A stretch of DNA of 31,689 nt from positions 1 through 31,689 of the forward strand of contig JAZKDW010000009.1 of NCBI GenBank assembly GCA_040387375.1, in the 5' to 3' direction. The notes under the pieces are model-generated. The model worked only from the letters and a program-made list of their open reading frames with translations. It ran no database searches and was not told the origin of the DNA. The position numbers and the translations under genes were made by a program. The DNA comes from JAZKDW01 sp040387375. GTDB taxonomy: Bacteria; Pseudomonadota; Gammaproteobacteria; Burkholderiales; Burkholderiaceae_D. Of the stretch, positions 16,024-24,199 are shown piece by piece (positions within the stretch are counted from its first letter, which is position 1; each line of letters starts with the position of its first letter).

Positions 16024-16430
16024 TTAACTATTTGTTGGCATCGATTGAATACTCCCGGTTTCTGGAAGGATCGGCAGCATGTGGCCAATTTTTCGCGCGT
16101 GGCGTGGCGGGATGATGCTTGCCATGTCGACATCATAAGGATCGCGTTCCAGGATCAGGCGGCCCGATGGATGCGCCAGCAGCGTAAAACAGGGATGGTC
16201 CATGGCGCGCAGAATGCGCTCGGTCTGCCGCTCCCGTCGGCGCCTATCCCCGGCAACTCCTGCAGGTCGCGCTTTTCGTCGACCATGGTTTGCACGCTGG
16301 GCGCCAGCGTGTTGAGCAGCCTGGCGGCATTGCGGTAGGCGCGGATGCGAAACGGGTTGTCGCCATTGATTTCAAGCAGGTCGGCGATCTGGCTGAAGGT
16401 GGTCGCCACATCCGTATCATGGATAAACAT
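16024..16430 (-). pseudogene. DNA polymerase X (PolX) remnant with large internal deletion
   Basis: The first about 68 codons encode the N-terminal HhH domain of bacterial PolX (TTFSQIADLLEINGDNPFR, then ELPGIGAD). At about 16225-16235 the frame shifts: the next frame reads RQTERILRAMDHP and LLAHPSGRLILERDPYD, which belong to the C-terminal PHP domain of PolX. Everything between, including the polymerase domain, is missing (roughly 350 residues by family length). After DMASIIPPRH the resemblance fades and the frame stops at 16024. An in-frame reading from 16430 ends at 16155 with a nonsense tail. The ATG at 16430 overlaps the capA-like stop, with GGAG upstream, so it was once translated with it. 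Confidence 0.85.
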
Positions 16431-17460
16431 TCGGCACTCCTCCTGCGGCATCAGATACCGTGATCCATATTTTTCCGCCCTCGTGTTGCACCTGCGTCCC
16501 CATTTCGCTGCACAGCGTTTTCATCCATGTGGCGATATGGCTGGCCTGTTTCCCTGTGGCGAGACGGGTCTGGCAATCCTCGATGAATACCGGATGAAGA
16601 TCGATGCGCCGCAACGCGCTGCGGGTGAGTTCCATCTCGAACAGCAATTGATGATCGTTCCTGAAATCCGGATCGACATAGTAATCGTCGACCAGATCGC
16701 CGGCCGCGTACACGATCGGACATCCGCGATGGATTTCGATTCCCTGAAACACGTGGGCGCTGTGGCCGAACAGTATTTTCCATCCCATGCCGATGGCGGC
16801 ATGCGCCAACCGGCGGAATGTCATCGAGGGCCGGAATACCATGTTCGGCCCCCAGTGCAGCGACAGGATGGGCCAGTCGACCGCCGCGCGCTGCAAGGGT
16901 TCGAGCGCACGGCGCAGGGTGCCGAGCGCCGCCGGTTCATCGCCGAGATCGAGGTAGGCCATGCCGGGCCGATCCGCTTGCGCGGAAAAATCGGCCTGAT
17001 GATCGCAGAATGCCGCCATGCCGAACCGGACGCCATGGCGATCATCCATCATCGCCGGCGAAAACGCTTCATCGCTATCGGCGCCGGCGCCGGCGTAACG
17101 TATGCCGTGCAAGCGCAGCAGTTGCAGCGTGTCGAGCAAACCGCCGACGCCGTAATCCAGCGTATGGTTATTGGCGAGACTGACCATGTCGATGCCGGCG
17201 CCGCTCAGGGTTTGCACCGCCTGCGGCGGTGCACCGAAGTAGAACGCCTTGGGCGCCCCCGGCCAGAGATGGGCGGACGAGGTCATCGCACATTCCAGGT
17301 TGACGATCGCGAGATCCGCCCGCCGCAGCAGGCCGGCGATCGGCGCCAGCGGATAGCCGGGGCCGAAACGCAAGATCGCTTCCCTGACAAGGCGTCCGAG
17401 CATGACGTCTCCTCCCAGCATCAGACGGGAGGATGGCGTGTTTTCCGATTGCGCTTGCAT
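16417..17460 (-). CDS. CapA family (PGA_cap) metallophosphoesterase-fold protein
   Basis: Protein of about 347 residues of the CapA/PgsA family, named for poly-gamma-glutamate capsule synthesis but also present in bacteria without a capsule. Motifs of the calcineurin-like fold: GGDVMLGR (about 15-22), NLECAMT (about 54-60), SLANNHTLDYG (about 92-102), LSHLHWGP-like LSLHWGPN (about 201-208) and FGHSAHVFQG (about 233-242). No signal peptide is evident, unlike many members. The ATG at 17460 is a best guess; an open frame runs to 17514 with a TTG. Other capsule genes are absent, so the role is open. The downstream gene on the same strand is a PolX pseudogene. Confidence 0.86.
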   Translation of the reverse strand: MQAQSENTPSSRLMLGGDVMLGRLVREAILRFGPGYPLAPIAGLLRRADLAIVNLECAMTSSAHLWPGAPKAFYFGAPPQAVQTLSGAGIDMVSLANNHTLDYGVGGLLDTLQLLRLHGIRYAGAGADSDEAFSPAMMDDRHGVRFGMAAFCDHQADFSAQADRPGMAYLDLGDEPAALGTLRRALEPLQRAAVDWPILSLHWGPNMVFRPSMTFRRLAHAAIGMGWKILFGHSAHVFQGIEIHRGCPIVYAAGDLVDDYYVDPDFRNDHQLLFEMELTRSALRRIDLHPVFIEDCQTRLATGKQASHIATWMKTLCSEMGTQVQHEGGKIWITVSDAAGGVPNVYP

Positions 17461-17618
17461 GATGCGAATCCGCCGCGTGGGATTGATCAAGCTTAGATGG
17501 AAATCAGACAGCAAGACTGATGCAGCGCAAAGCTGCGAACAGAACCCGCATCTTGAAGCTGGTGTTGAAAGGTTTGCGGTTAACGAAGGATAAGGTTAGC
17601 AAGGAAAAACCTGCCAGA

Positions 17619-18635
17619 TCAATCCGAACTCAGCCGATGCCGCCCCAACGCCGCCGTCCCCGGAACCTGCACGAACTCGAGCGCCGTATCGGTAACACGT
17701 TGCGCCCTCCCCCGTTCACCCGAGCCCTTGAATACCGTCTCTCCGAACAGCTCGGACAAATTGAGCGATATGCCCGCGTACACATAACGCGACCGTTCGC
17801 CAGCGCGCGACGGATCATCGTGATAACCGCGCACCCCATACCCGATCGCCACCTCCACATAACGCAACCATGGATGGTTACGCAAGGCAGGCACGCCGCT
17901 GGCCTTTGCGACGAGCAAATAGGTCTGGGCCGAATAGTCGCTGAACGGCGCAAACCTGTCCGAGTCGGACTTTGACGGCCGGTAAAGAAAACGCAGATCC
18001 AGCAAGCGATCGAGTTGCGGATTTTTTTCAAATAACAATGCCGCGCCGACTCCCGCGACATTGATCAGCGCATCCTCCCTGCTGAAGTGCCATTTTTTAG
18101 AAAATCCATCCACGATTTCAACTGCCGTATAGGTGCCTAATGTCAGCCATGCACCCAGTTCAAGCGAATGTGCCGGACTGTTGCCCACCCATTCGAATAC
18201 GCGGGAAAGCAAACGTGTACCCGCGTAATTCATGTAGAAATGCCCCAGCTTGTCGGCACCGCCGCTATAAGTATTCTGCCCGAACCAGCCTTCGTTGACG
18301 GTACGGAAATCATTGGTGAATCCGTCCCGCCACCAATTATTCCTGCCATACAGACCGACCGCGAAGGCATTGCCGAGAATGATCGTCAGATTGCGCCGCC
18401 GCACCAGATCGGGATCCGGATAGACATCAGGATGGCGACCGCTGCGCCAATCGGATGGTTCACGGAGCACGGTATTGGCAAGATGGATACGGACGATGGA
18501 ACTGCGCTCCACCAGGTCTCCGGCTTGCGCAAGAGGACTCGACAGCGTCATTGCGGAAATCAACAACAGCCGCTTCTTGTAGGCACGCAAAGCGGCATAT
18601 GCGCCCAGGACAACAGGATCTCCAGTGCTTTGCAT
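17619..18635 (-). CDS. DUF2279-type exported protein
   Basis: Protein of 338 residues. Hydrophobic segment KKRLLLISAMTLSSPLAQA near 20-38 looks like a signal peptide, though it lies unusually far from the ATG at 18635; a TTG inside the ORF near codon 17 would give a normal signal peptide. The central part carries the DUF2279 landmarks DKLGHFYMNYAGTRLL and DALINVAGVGAALLFE. The C-terminal third has alternating aromatic strands (YLLVAKASGVP, VEVAIGYGVRGYH, RYVYAGISLNLSELF) suggesting an outer-membrane barrel or periplasmic strand-rich domain. Function unknown in the family. AGGA abuts the ATG, too close for ideal initiation. Confidence 0.8.
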   Translation of the reverse strand: MQSTGDPVVLGAYAALRAYKKRLLLISAMTLSSPLAQAGDLVERSSIVRIHLANTVLREPSDWRSGRHPDVYPDPDLVRRRNLTIILGNAFAVGLYGRNNWWRDGFTNDFRTVNEGWFGQNTYSGGADKLGHFYMNYAGTRLLSRVFEWVGNSPAHSLELGAWLTLGTYTAVEIVDGFSKKWHFSREDALINVAGVGAALLFEKNPQLDRLLDLRFLYRPSKSDSDRFAPFSDYSAQTYLLVAKASGVPALRNHPWLRYVEVAIGYGVRGYHDDPSRAGERSRYVYAGISLNLSELFGETVFKGSGERGRAQRVTDTALEFVQVPGTAALGRHRLSSD

Positions 18636-18900
18636 TCCTGATGGGTATCGTCTATTTTTTATTTAGGTGGGATCTGGGGTGGTCAAACAAGCCGCAACTG
18701 ACGCCAGAATAAAAGACTGCCTGCATCCAGAGGCTGATCCACGATAAGGATCGTGACCGCACACCGAATTCAATTGTGATGAAATCTGTCCATTGACAGT
18801 CGTCCAGGAAAACGTCACGCCTGCCTGCTGGAAAATGCCGGCCGCTTCACAGATAAGGATATCCCGCAATGTGTACACAATTCATAACCTGGACTATCAC

Positions 18901-21687
18901 ATGTCTCCTGCCGAACGGGTAGTGGACATCGTGCGGCAACTGATGCAAGAAACCCGCCCGGGCAGCTCGCATGCGGTCACGCTGGATACGTCCTTTGAGC
19001 GCGACCTGGCGCTCGACAGCCTGGCGCGGGTGGAACTGATGCTGCGGGTGGGAAAGGCGTTCGGCCTTGTCCTGCCCGCTGAAGCGGTGGCGCAAGCCGA
19101 TACACCGCGCGAGCTGCTGCGCTTGCTGGGACAGGTGCTGCAAGAGCCTGCGGCCATGCCCGCGGCAGCGCTGGGTATGACACCTACCGCCGGCATTCCG
19201 GAGCGCGCGCAAACGCTGCCGGAAGTCCTGGCGTGGCACGCGGCGCAGCAGCCGGACAGGACCCACATACTGCTGCATGGCGAACAGCATGCGGAGCAAA
19301 CAATCCGCTACCGCGATCTGCATGAGGCCGCGCAAGCCATCGCCACCGGCCTGGCCGCGCGCGGACTGCTGCCCCGGCAAACGGTGGCGCTGATGCTGCC
19401 GACCGGGCGCGATTATCTGGCGAGTTTCTTCGGTGTCATGCTGGCCGGCGGCATTCCGGTGCCGATCTATCCGCCGGCACGTCTGGCGCAGATCACGGAC
19501 CACTTGCAGCGCCATGCGCGCATCCTGTCCAACGCCGAAGCGGTCCTCATCATCACCGTGGAAGAAGCCAAACAGGTCGCCGTACTGCTTCAAGCCGCGG
19601 TGCCCAGCCTGGGCGCCATCGTCACGCCGCGCGAGATCAGCGCGGCGCCAATGCCGCTGCGCTACCGGCCACAGGGCGGCGACATCGCATTCCTGCAATA
19701 CACATCGGGCAGCACCGGCGATCCGAAGGGCGTGGTGCTGACGCACGCCAACCTGCTCGCCAATATCCGCGCACTGGGACAAGCGTCACAGGTCGCAGCG
19801 GACGACGTGTTTGTATCCTGGCTGCCGCTGTACCATGACATGGGCCTGATCGGCGCCTGGTTCGGTTCGCTCTACCACGGCATCCCGCTGGTACTGATGT
19901 CGCCGCTGGCGTTTCTTGCGCAGCCCGCGCTCTGGCTGCAGACCATCGCACGCCATCGCGGCAGCATCTCCGGCGCGCCCAACTTCGCCTACGAGTTGTG
20001 CGTGCGTCATGTCGACGATACTGCGCTGGCCGCACTCGACCTGTCGAGCTGGCGGCTGGCGTTCAACGGCGCGGAGCCGGTGAGTCCTGCCACGCTGGAA
20101 TCGTTCGCCGCCCGTTTCGCGCCCTGCGGGCTGCGCCGCGCAGCCATCACGCCGGTATATGGTCTTGCGGAATCCTCGGTCGGACTGGCATTTCCTCCTG
20201 TAGGGCGCGGACCATGGATCGATGTGATCGAAAGCACGCCGTTTGCCCGCGAGGCCAGGGCCGTGCCGTCTAGCGCAACAGCTGCCGATACGCTATCGAT
20301 TGCCTCGTGCGGACGCGCGTTGCCGGGGCACGAGATCCGGATCGTCGACGACATCGGCGTTGAAATACCGGAACGCCGGATCGGACGTCTCGAGTTTCGC
20401 GGCCCCTCCGCGACAGCGGGTTATTACCGCAATCCGCAAGCCACGGCCGGACTGTTGCGCAACGGCTGGCTCGATTCGGGCGATCATGCGTATCTGGTGC
20501 AAGGGGAAGTTTTCATCACCGGGCGCGTCAAGGACCTGATCAAGCGCGGCGGCCGCAATCTTTATCCGTACGATCTGGAACAGGCGGCCGGAAATTTGCC
20601 GGGCATACGCAAGGGATGCGTGGCCGTATTCGCCAGCGCCGATCCAGCCACCGGCAGCGAGCGCCTGGTAATCATGGCCGAGACCCGCGAACACAACGAG
20701 CCGGTGCAGGTGGAACTGCGCCGCAGGCTCAACCAGACCGCAATCGATGTGATCGGCATGCCCGCCGACGATGTTGTCCTGGTGCCGCCGCATACGGTGT
20801 TGAAAACATCGAGCGGCAAGATCCGCCGCCTCGCCTGCCGGCAAGCCTATGAGAGCGGCAGCATCCGGCAACATGCCGTGGCGCCCTGGCTGCAAGCCGC
20901 GCGCCTGATGGCCACCGGTGCGCGGGCACACATGACGCTGATCCTGCGGCGGACTGGCGCCTGGGTCTACGGCGCTTATGCATGGGTCGTCTTCGGCATA
21001 CTGGCGTTGTCCTGCGGCGGGCTGATCGCGCTGCTGCAGCGGCCTGCGCAGGGGCGGCGCATCGCCCACCGCGCGGCGCAACTGCTGTTGCGCCTGACGT
21101 TCGTGCCGCTCGCCGCCGATGGCCTCGAGCGCTTGCCGCAGCGGCCGCATGTGCTGGTGGTCAATCACGCCAGCTACCTGGACGCCATCCTCCTCATTGC
21201 CCTGCTGCCGCCTGGTCCCGGCTACACGTTCGCCGCCAAGCGCGAATTTGCGGATCAGCGCTGGATGCGTGCGCTGCTCACCGGAATGGGCGCCATTTTC
21301 ATCGAACGTTTTGATGTCATGCGCAGCACGGAAGAGGTGGATGCGATGGCTGCGGCGCTGGATCGAGGTGACAATCTGCTGGTTTTCCCGGAGGGCACCT
21401 TGAGTCGTGAAGCAGGATTGAAACCTTTCCATGCCGGCGCTTTCGCGGCAGCGGCCAGGGCCGCCGCGCCGGTTGTTGTCGCGGGCTTGCGCGGTGTACG
21501 CAGCGCATTGCGCGACGGTACCTGGATGCCGCGCCGCGTGCCCATCGAATTCGAGCTTGGCCAGGTGTTCGCCCCGCCCGGCGCCGGCTGGAGCGCGGCC
21601 CTCCAGCTGAGCAATGCCGCGCGCGCTGCAATGGCGGCATTGGCTGGTGAATTCGCCGCTCCCGCACCAGTACTTAGCCGACACTGA
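18901..21687 (+). CDS. ACP/fatty acyl-AMP ligase/PlsC acyltransferase fusion
   Basis: A 928-residue, three-domain enzyme. Residues about 1-75 are an acyl carrier domain with phosphopantetheine Ser40 (LALDSLARVEL). Residues about 105-660 are an AMP-forming acyl ligase of the FAAL/acyl-ACP synthetase group: YTSGSTGDPKG (267-277), WLPLYHDMGLIG, VYGLAESSVG, catalytic lysine in TSSGKIRR (640). After one hydrophobic hairpin (about 690-710), residues about 735-925 are a PlsC acyltransferase with NHASYLD (755-761) and FPEGTL (829-834). It should activate a free fatty acid, load its own carrier domain and pass the acyl group to a lysophospholipid or similar acceptor. Start uncertain: a GTG at 18871 has AAGGA upstream; ATG 18901 fits the ACP boundary. 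Confidence 0.88.
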   Translation: MSPAERVVDIVRQLMQETRPGSSHAVTLDTSFERDLALDSLARVELMLRVGKAFGLVLPAEAVAQADTPRELLRLLGQVLQEPAAMPAAALGMTPTAGIPERAQTLPEVLAWHAAQQPDRTHILLHGEQHAEQTIRYRDLHEAAQAIATGLAARGLLPRQTVALMLPTGRDYLASFFGVMLAGGIPVPIYPPARLAQITDHLQRHARILSNAEAVLIITVEEAKQVAVLLQAAVPSLGAIVTPREISAAPMPLRYRPQGGDIAFLQYTSGSTGDPKGVVLTHANLLANIRALGQASQVAADDVFVSWLPLYHDMGLIGAWFGSLYHGIPLVLMSPLAFLAQPALWLQTIARHRGSISGAPNFAYELCVRHVDDTALAALDLSSWRLAFNGAEPVSPATLESFAARFAPCGLRRAAITPVYGLAESSVGLAFPPVGRGPWIDVIESTPFAREARAVPSSATAADTLSIASCGRALPGHEIRIVDDIGVEIPERRIGRLEFRGPSATAGYYRNPQATAGLLRNGWLDSGDHAYLVQGEVFITGRVKDLIKRGGRNLYPYDLEQAAGNLPGIRKGCVAVFASADPATGSERLVIMAETREHNEPVQVELRRRLNQTAIDVIGMPADDVVLVPPHTVLKTSSGKIRRLACRQAYESGSIRQHAVAPWLQAARLMATGARAHMTLILRRTGAWVYGAYAWVVFGILALSCGGLIALLQRPAQGRRIAHRAAQLLLRLTFVPLAADGLERLPQRPHVLVVNHASYLDAILLIALLPPGPGYTFAAKREFADQRWMRALLTGMGAIFIERFDVMRSTEEVDAMAAALDRGDNLLVFPEGTLSREAGLKPFHAGAFAAAARAAAPVVVAGLRGVRSALRDGTWMPRRVPIEFELGQVFAPPGAGWSAALQLSNAARAAMAALAGEFAAPAPVLSRH

Positions 21688-21804
21688 GCTGTGTCAAGCG
21701 CACCCGAACGCAGCTTGAAACCTGTCCCTCTGTCGATCAAGATGAAAGCTGGGTTTGTTACGGCTGCCCGCGCCATCGGGCAAGCAAGCATTGGAGAAAA
21801 CATC

Positions 21805-22110
21805 ATGCAAACATTCATTTTGCTGACCCGCATGACACCCGAGGTATTGCGGTCGCCGGCATCGATGGAAGATCTGGAAAAGCGCGCGGTTGAACATATC
21901 GAGCAGGAATGCCCGGAGGTGAAATGGCTGCACAGTTATGTCTTGCTGGGACCCTATGATTATCTGGACATATTCAGGGCGCCGGACATCGATACGGCAT
22001 TGAAGGTATCGGCGATGATCCGTACCTTCGGCCGCGCCCATTCGGAAATCTGGGGGGCGACTGAATGGGGAAACTTCAAGAACATCATTCACTCGCTGCC
22101 GACGCATTAA
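21805..22110 (+). CDS. GYD-domain protein
   Basis: Small protein of 101 residues with a ferredoxin-like alpha/beta GYD fold, seen from KWLHSYVLLGPYDYLDIFRAPD (about 39-60) where the family has a G-x-YD core. Members are small oligomeric proteins with no assigned reaction. ATG at 21805 with GGAG at 21793-21796; the longer frame to 21691 lacks a ribosome site. Its last 26 bases overlap the 3' end of the convergent prs-like gene. Confidence 0.85.
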   Translation: MQTFILLTRMTPEVLRSPASMEDLEKRAVEHIEQECPEVKWLHSYVLLGPYDYLDIFRAPDIDTALKVSAMIRTFGRAHSEIWGATEWGNFKNIIHSLPTH

Positions 22111-23122
22111 ACAGCGCCGTGATCGACCCGTCTGCGTGCATCCTGTGTATCGCTTCGGCAAACAATGCCGTGCTGTTCAATGTTACCGTCTTCGCCTTGA
22201 CCGGACCTTCTTCCAGCCGGAATGGCGGCACGGTGTCGGTGATGACAATCCCTTCCAGCGCGCCGTCCGCCAGCACGGCGTTGGCATCGCCCATGAACAA
22301 GCCATGCGTAGCCGCGGCAAACACCCTGGCCGCACCGCGGTCGCGGCATGCGCGAGCGGTGCGGATGATCGTGGTGCCGGTGCTGATCAGGTCATCAATA
22401 ATGATGGCATCCTTGCCCTTGACATCGCCGACCAGGAGATCGCCGCTGACCACACCGCCGCTGCGATATTTCTCCGCGAAGGCGGCACCCACCGGCCCAC
22501 CCAGCACATGCGCCAGTTGTTGCCTGAACGACTCCGCCCGCTTTATGCCGCCGGCGTCCGGCGACACCACGACCACCTCGCGCTTTTTCAGCAGCGGCAG
22601 GAAATGCGCGACGAACAATGGGTTGGCTTCCAGATGTTCGGCGCGGCAGCGAAAGGCATTCTGGTAGGCGGCCAGATTGTGCACATCCATCGTCACCACC
22701 ACATCGGCGCCCACCGCTTCAAACAGGGTGGCCACATAACGAGTGGTGACCGGATCGCGCGCCTTGCTTTTCCTGTCCTTGCGCGAATACGCCAGGTAAG
22801 GAACGATCGCCGTCACCCGTGCGGCGGCAGCGTCTTTTAGCGCGCCGATAAAAAACAGCAAGCGGCACAGCTTGTCATTGCCGCTCTGCTGCTGGTCGGC
22901 ATACAGCGACAGCAGCACGTAGACATCCTTGCCGCGCACACTGGACAATGGACGCGCCTTGTGCTCGCCATCTTCAAACTCACGCTCCTCGTGCGGGCTC
23001 AGGGCAATGCCCAGATGCCGGCTCACCTGCACGCCGAAAGCGCGGCTGCCGTCGAGCGCAAAAAGCATCAATGTGTGATCCTCGTTGGAAGAAGGATGAA
23101 GTACTGGTTCGGCCACTGACAT
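22085..23122 (-). CDS. Ribose-phosphate pyrophosphokinase (PRPP synthase) paralogue
   Basis: 345-residue Prs-family protein expected to make PRPP from ribose 5-phosphate and ATP. Seen: FEDGEHKARP (ATP site), PYLAYSRKDRK, VVTMDVHN, the ribose-phosphate loop IIIDDLISTGTT and VVSPDAGGIKRA. It differs from housekeeping Prs: the catalytic flexible loop with KRRP is replaced by AEKYRSGG, and the PRPP loop has LISTG where Prs usually has MVDTAG. It is probably a specialised second copy, perhaps used in stress. Operon with the CBS gene upstream (30-base gap filled by a hairpin). Start ATG 23122 with GGGAGA. The 3' end overlaps the convergent GYD gene by 26 bases. Confidence 0.85.
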   Translation of the reverse strand: MSVAEPVLHPSSNEDHTLMLFALDGSRAFGVQVSRHLGIALSPHEEREFEDGEHKARPLSSVRGKDVYVLLSLYADQQQSGNDKLCRLLFFIGALKDAAAARVTAIVPYLAYSRKDRKSKARDPVTTRYVATLFEAVGADVVVTMDVHNLAAYQNAFRCRAEHLEANPLFVAHFLPLLKKREVVVVSPDAGGIKRAESFRQQLAHVLGGPVGAAFAEKYRSGGVVSGDLLVGDVKGKDAIIIDDLISTGTTIIRTARACRDRGAARVFAAATHGLFMGDANAVLADGALEGIVITDTVPPFRLEEGPVKAKTVTLNSTALFAEAIHRMHADGSITALFNASAASE

Positions 23123-23152
23123 TCTCCCGCCTGCGTCATTCTTACGCAGGCG
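23123..23152 (-). promoter_or_regulatory. Hairpin abutting the ribosome site of the prs-like gene
   Basis: On the minus strand CGCCTGCGT and ACGCAGGCG (23152-23144 and 23136-23128) form a perfect 9-bp stem with a 7-base loop, almost filling the 30-base gap between the CBS and prs-like genes. The stem ends directly against GGAG (23127-23124), the ribosome site for the ATG at 23122. There is no T-run, so it is not a classic terminator. It may set the ratio of the two products or control initiation. Confidence 0.6.
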
Positions 23153-23611
23153 CTACAGCGACGACTTTCGCAATCTTTCTTCCCTCACCCGCTGCTCCGC
23201 CATGACGTCCGTCACCATTGACAATTCCGTCGCCAGCATCCGGGCAATATCATCGGCAGTGACTATGCCGAACAATGTGCCGTCAGACCGGACAACCGGC
23301 ATCCTGCGCACCCTGTGATTGCGCATCAGGCGCAACGTATCGACAAACCCCGCATCTTCCCGCACCGTCGCCACCGGCGCACTCATCAGATCGCCGGCCG
23401 TAAAGCCATCGGCGTCGATATCCAGCGCCACGGTTTCAATCACGATATCACGGTCGGTCACGATGCCGATCGGCACCCTGTTCGCATTCTCATCCTCCAC
23501 CACAACAACATCGCCGACATGATGTTTGCGCATCAATGCAGCCACGTCCGGAATCAGCGTGTCGGCTTCGCAGCAGACGACGTCGATGTTGCAGCATTCG
23601 TTGATTGGCAT
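23153..23611 (-). CDS. CBS-domain pair protein
   Basis: Protein of 152 residues made almost only of two CBS motifs (about 12-68 and 73-131), forming one Bateman module that binds adenine nucleotides. Landmarks: DVAALMRKHHVGDVVVVE, GIVTDRDIVIE, MSAPVATVREDAGFVDTL, GIVTADDIARMLA. No enzyme domain is attached, so it is a stand-alone sensor or regulator; being first in an operon with a PRPP synthase suggests adenylate-responsive control of that step, which is inference. Good AGGAG before the ATG at 23611. Confidence 0.9.
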   Translation of the reverse strand: MPINECCNIDVVCCEADTLIPDVAALMRKHHVGDVVVVEDENANRVPIGIVTDRDIVIETVALDIDADGFTAGDLMSAPVATVREDAGFVDTLRLMRNHRVRRMPVVRSDGTLFGIVTADDIARMLATELSMVTDVMAEQRVREERLRKSSL

Positions 23612-23812
23612 GGTGATTCTCCTGGGTGTTTTCTGATGGTGTGTATCGTACCTCTACCTGCTTGTCCCTTGACGATGTTTGGCAATGCCCGAATTGCAGT
23701 GCCCGTGATTGCGGAAACACAAATTTTCAGAAGCATGGCAAGCATGCTCGGCTTTCCGAATCCTTCATTTTTAATCATGATTTGATTGTTCACTCACTTT
23801 CATCAATTTCAT

Positions 23813-23826
23813 TTGACCTGAATCAC
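23813..23826 (-). promoter_or_regulatory. Possible degenerate FNR site upstream of the CBS-prs operon
   Basis: The plus strand reads TTGAC-CTGA-ATCAC, matching the FNR consensus TTGAT-N4-ATCAA at 8 of 10 fixed positions, with both TGA/TCA cores intact. It is 200 bases upstream of the CBS start. I find no convincing -10 at the class II spacing, so this is tentative. Confidence 0.35.
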
Positions 23827-23938
23827 ACGCGGCGGGGAAGCAATGATCATTGGCGATGAGCAAAGCGATTGTCATGACGAAAGCTTTTCGGATAGGCCAA
23901 CATGGGGAGTGGTGTTATTCCGATCCTGGGCGTGAAAA

Positions 23939-23976
23939 ACGCCGCCCGGCACAGGCCAGGGCGGCGTCCTTTTGTC
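23939..23976 (-). terminator. Rho-independent terminator, probably bidirectional
   Basis: ACGCCGCCC (23939-23947) pairs with GGGCGGCGT (23959-23967), 9 perfect GC-rich pairs with an 11-base loop. On the minus strand it is followed by TTTTTCA, on the plus strand by CCTTTTG. It lies 230 bases after the Rieske alpha gene and likely ends that operon. Confidence 0.75.
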
Positions 23977-24199
23977 GAAAAGAGCGGTATTGACGCACGG
24001 CGGCGTCAGTCTTGCCGAACGCGGCAAGGCCTCCGTGCTGCATCCTCAATTAGTTAGAGCGTCATATGGAAATAAAAATTTGGGTGGCGTTAGTTTCGCC
24101 TCTTGCGGGCCAATATGAAAAGCTTGTTTGAAGCAGTGGCAGCAAGACCGGGACAGACCACCGGTGCGAATAAATTTTTCCTTGTCAGCACATCAATTT

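Larger units (their letters stand above)
23612..24199. other. Gene-free stretch between CBS and Rieske genes
   Basis: 588 bases with no convincing gene. It holds an FNR-like site (23813-23826), a bidirectional terminator hairpin (23939-23967) and a short hairpin CTTGCCG-AACG-CGGCAAG (24011-24028). The part at 23760-23830 is AT-rich and likely contains the CBS-prs promoter. Otherwise I see nothing. Confidence 0.6.

Noticed and set aside
16345..17496. 383-codon open frame on the plus strand opposite the CapA-like gene
   Set aside because: The minus strand shows the CapA motifs in order; this frame is a shadow.
20293..21684. 463-codon open frame opposite the ligase/acyltransferase gene
   Set aside because: The plus-strand frame carries the AMP-ligase and PlsC motifs; the reverse frame is compositionally odd.
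24066..24131. 21-codon ORF (MEIKIWVALV...) in the gene-free stretch
   Set aside because: Short, no ribosome site worth the name, and no context such as a modifying enzyme to support a peptide gene.
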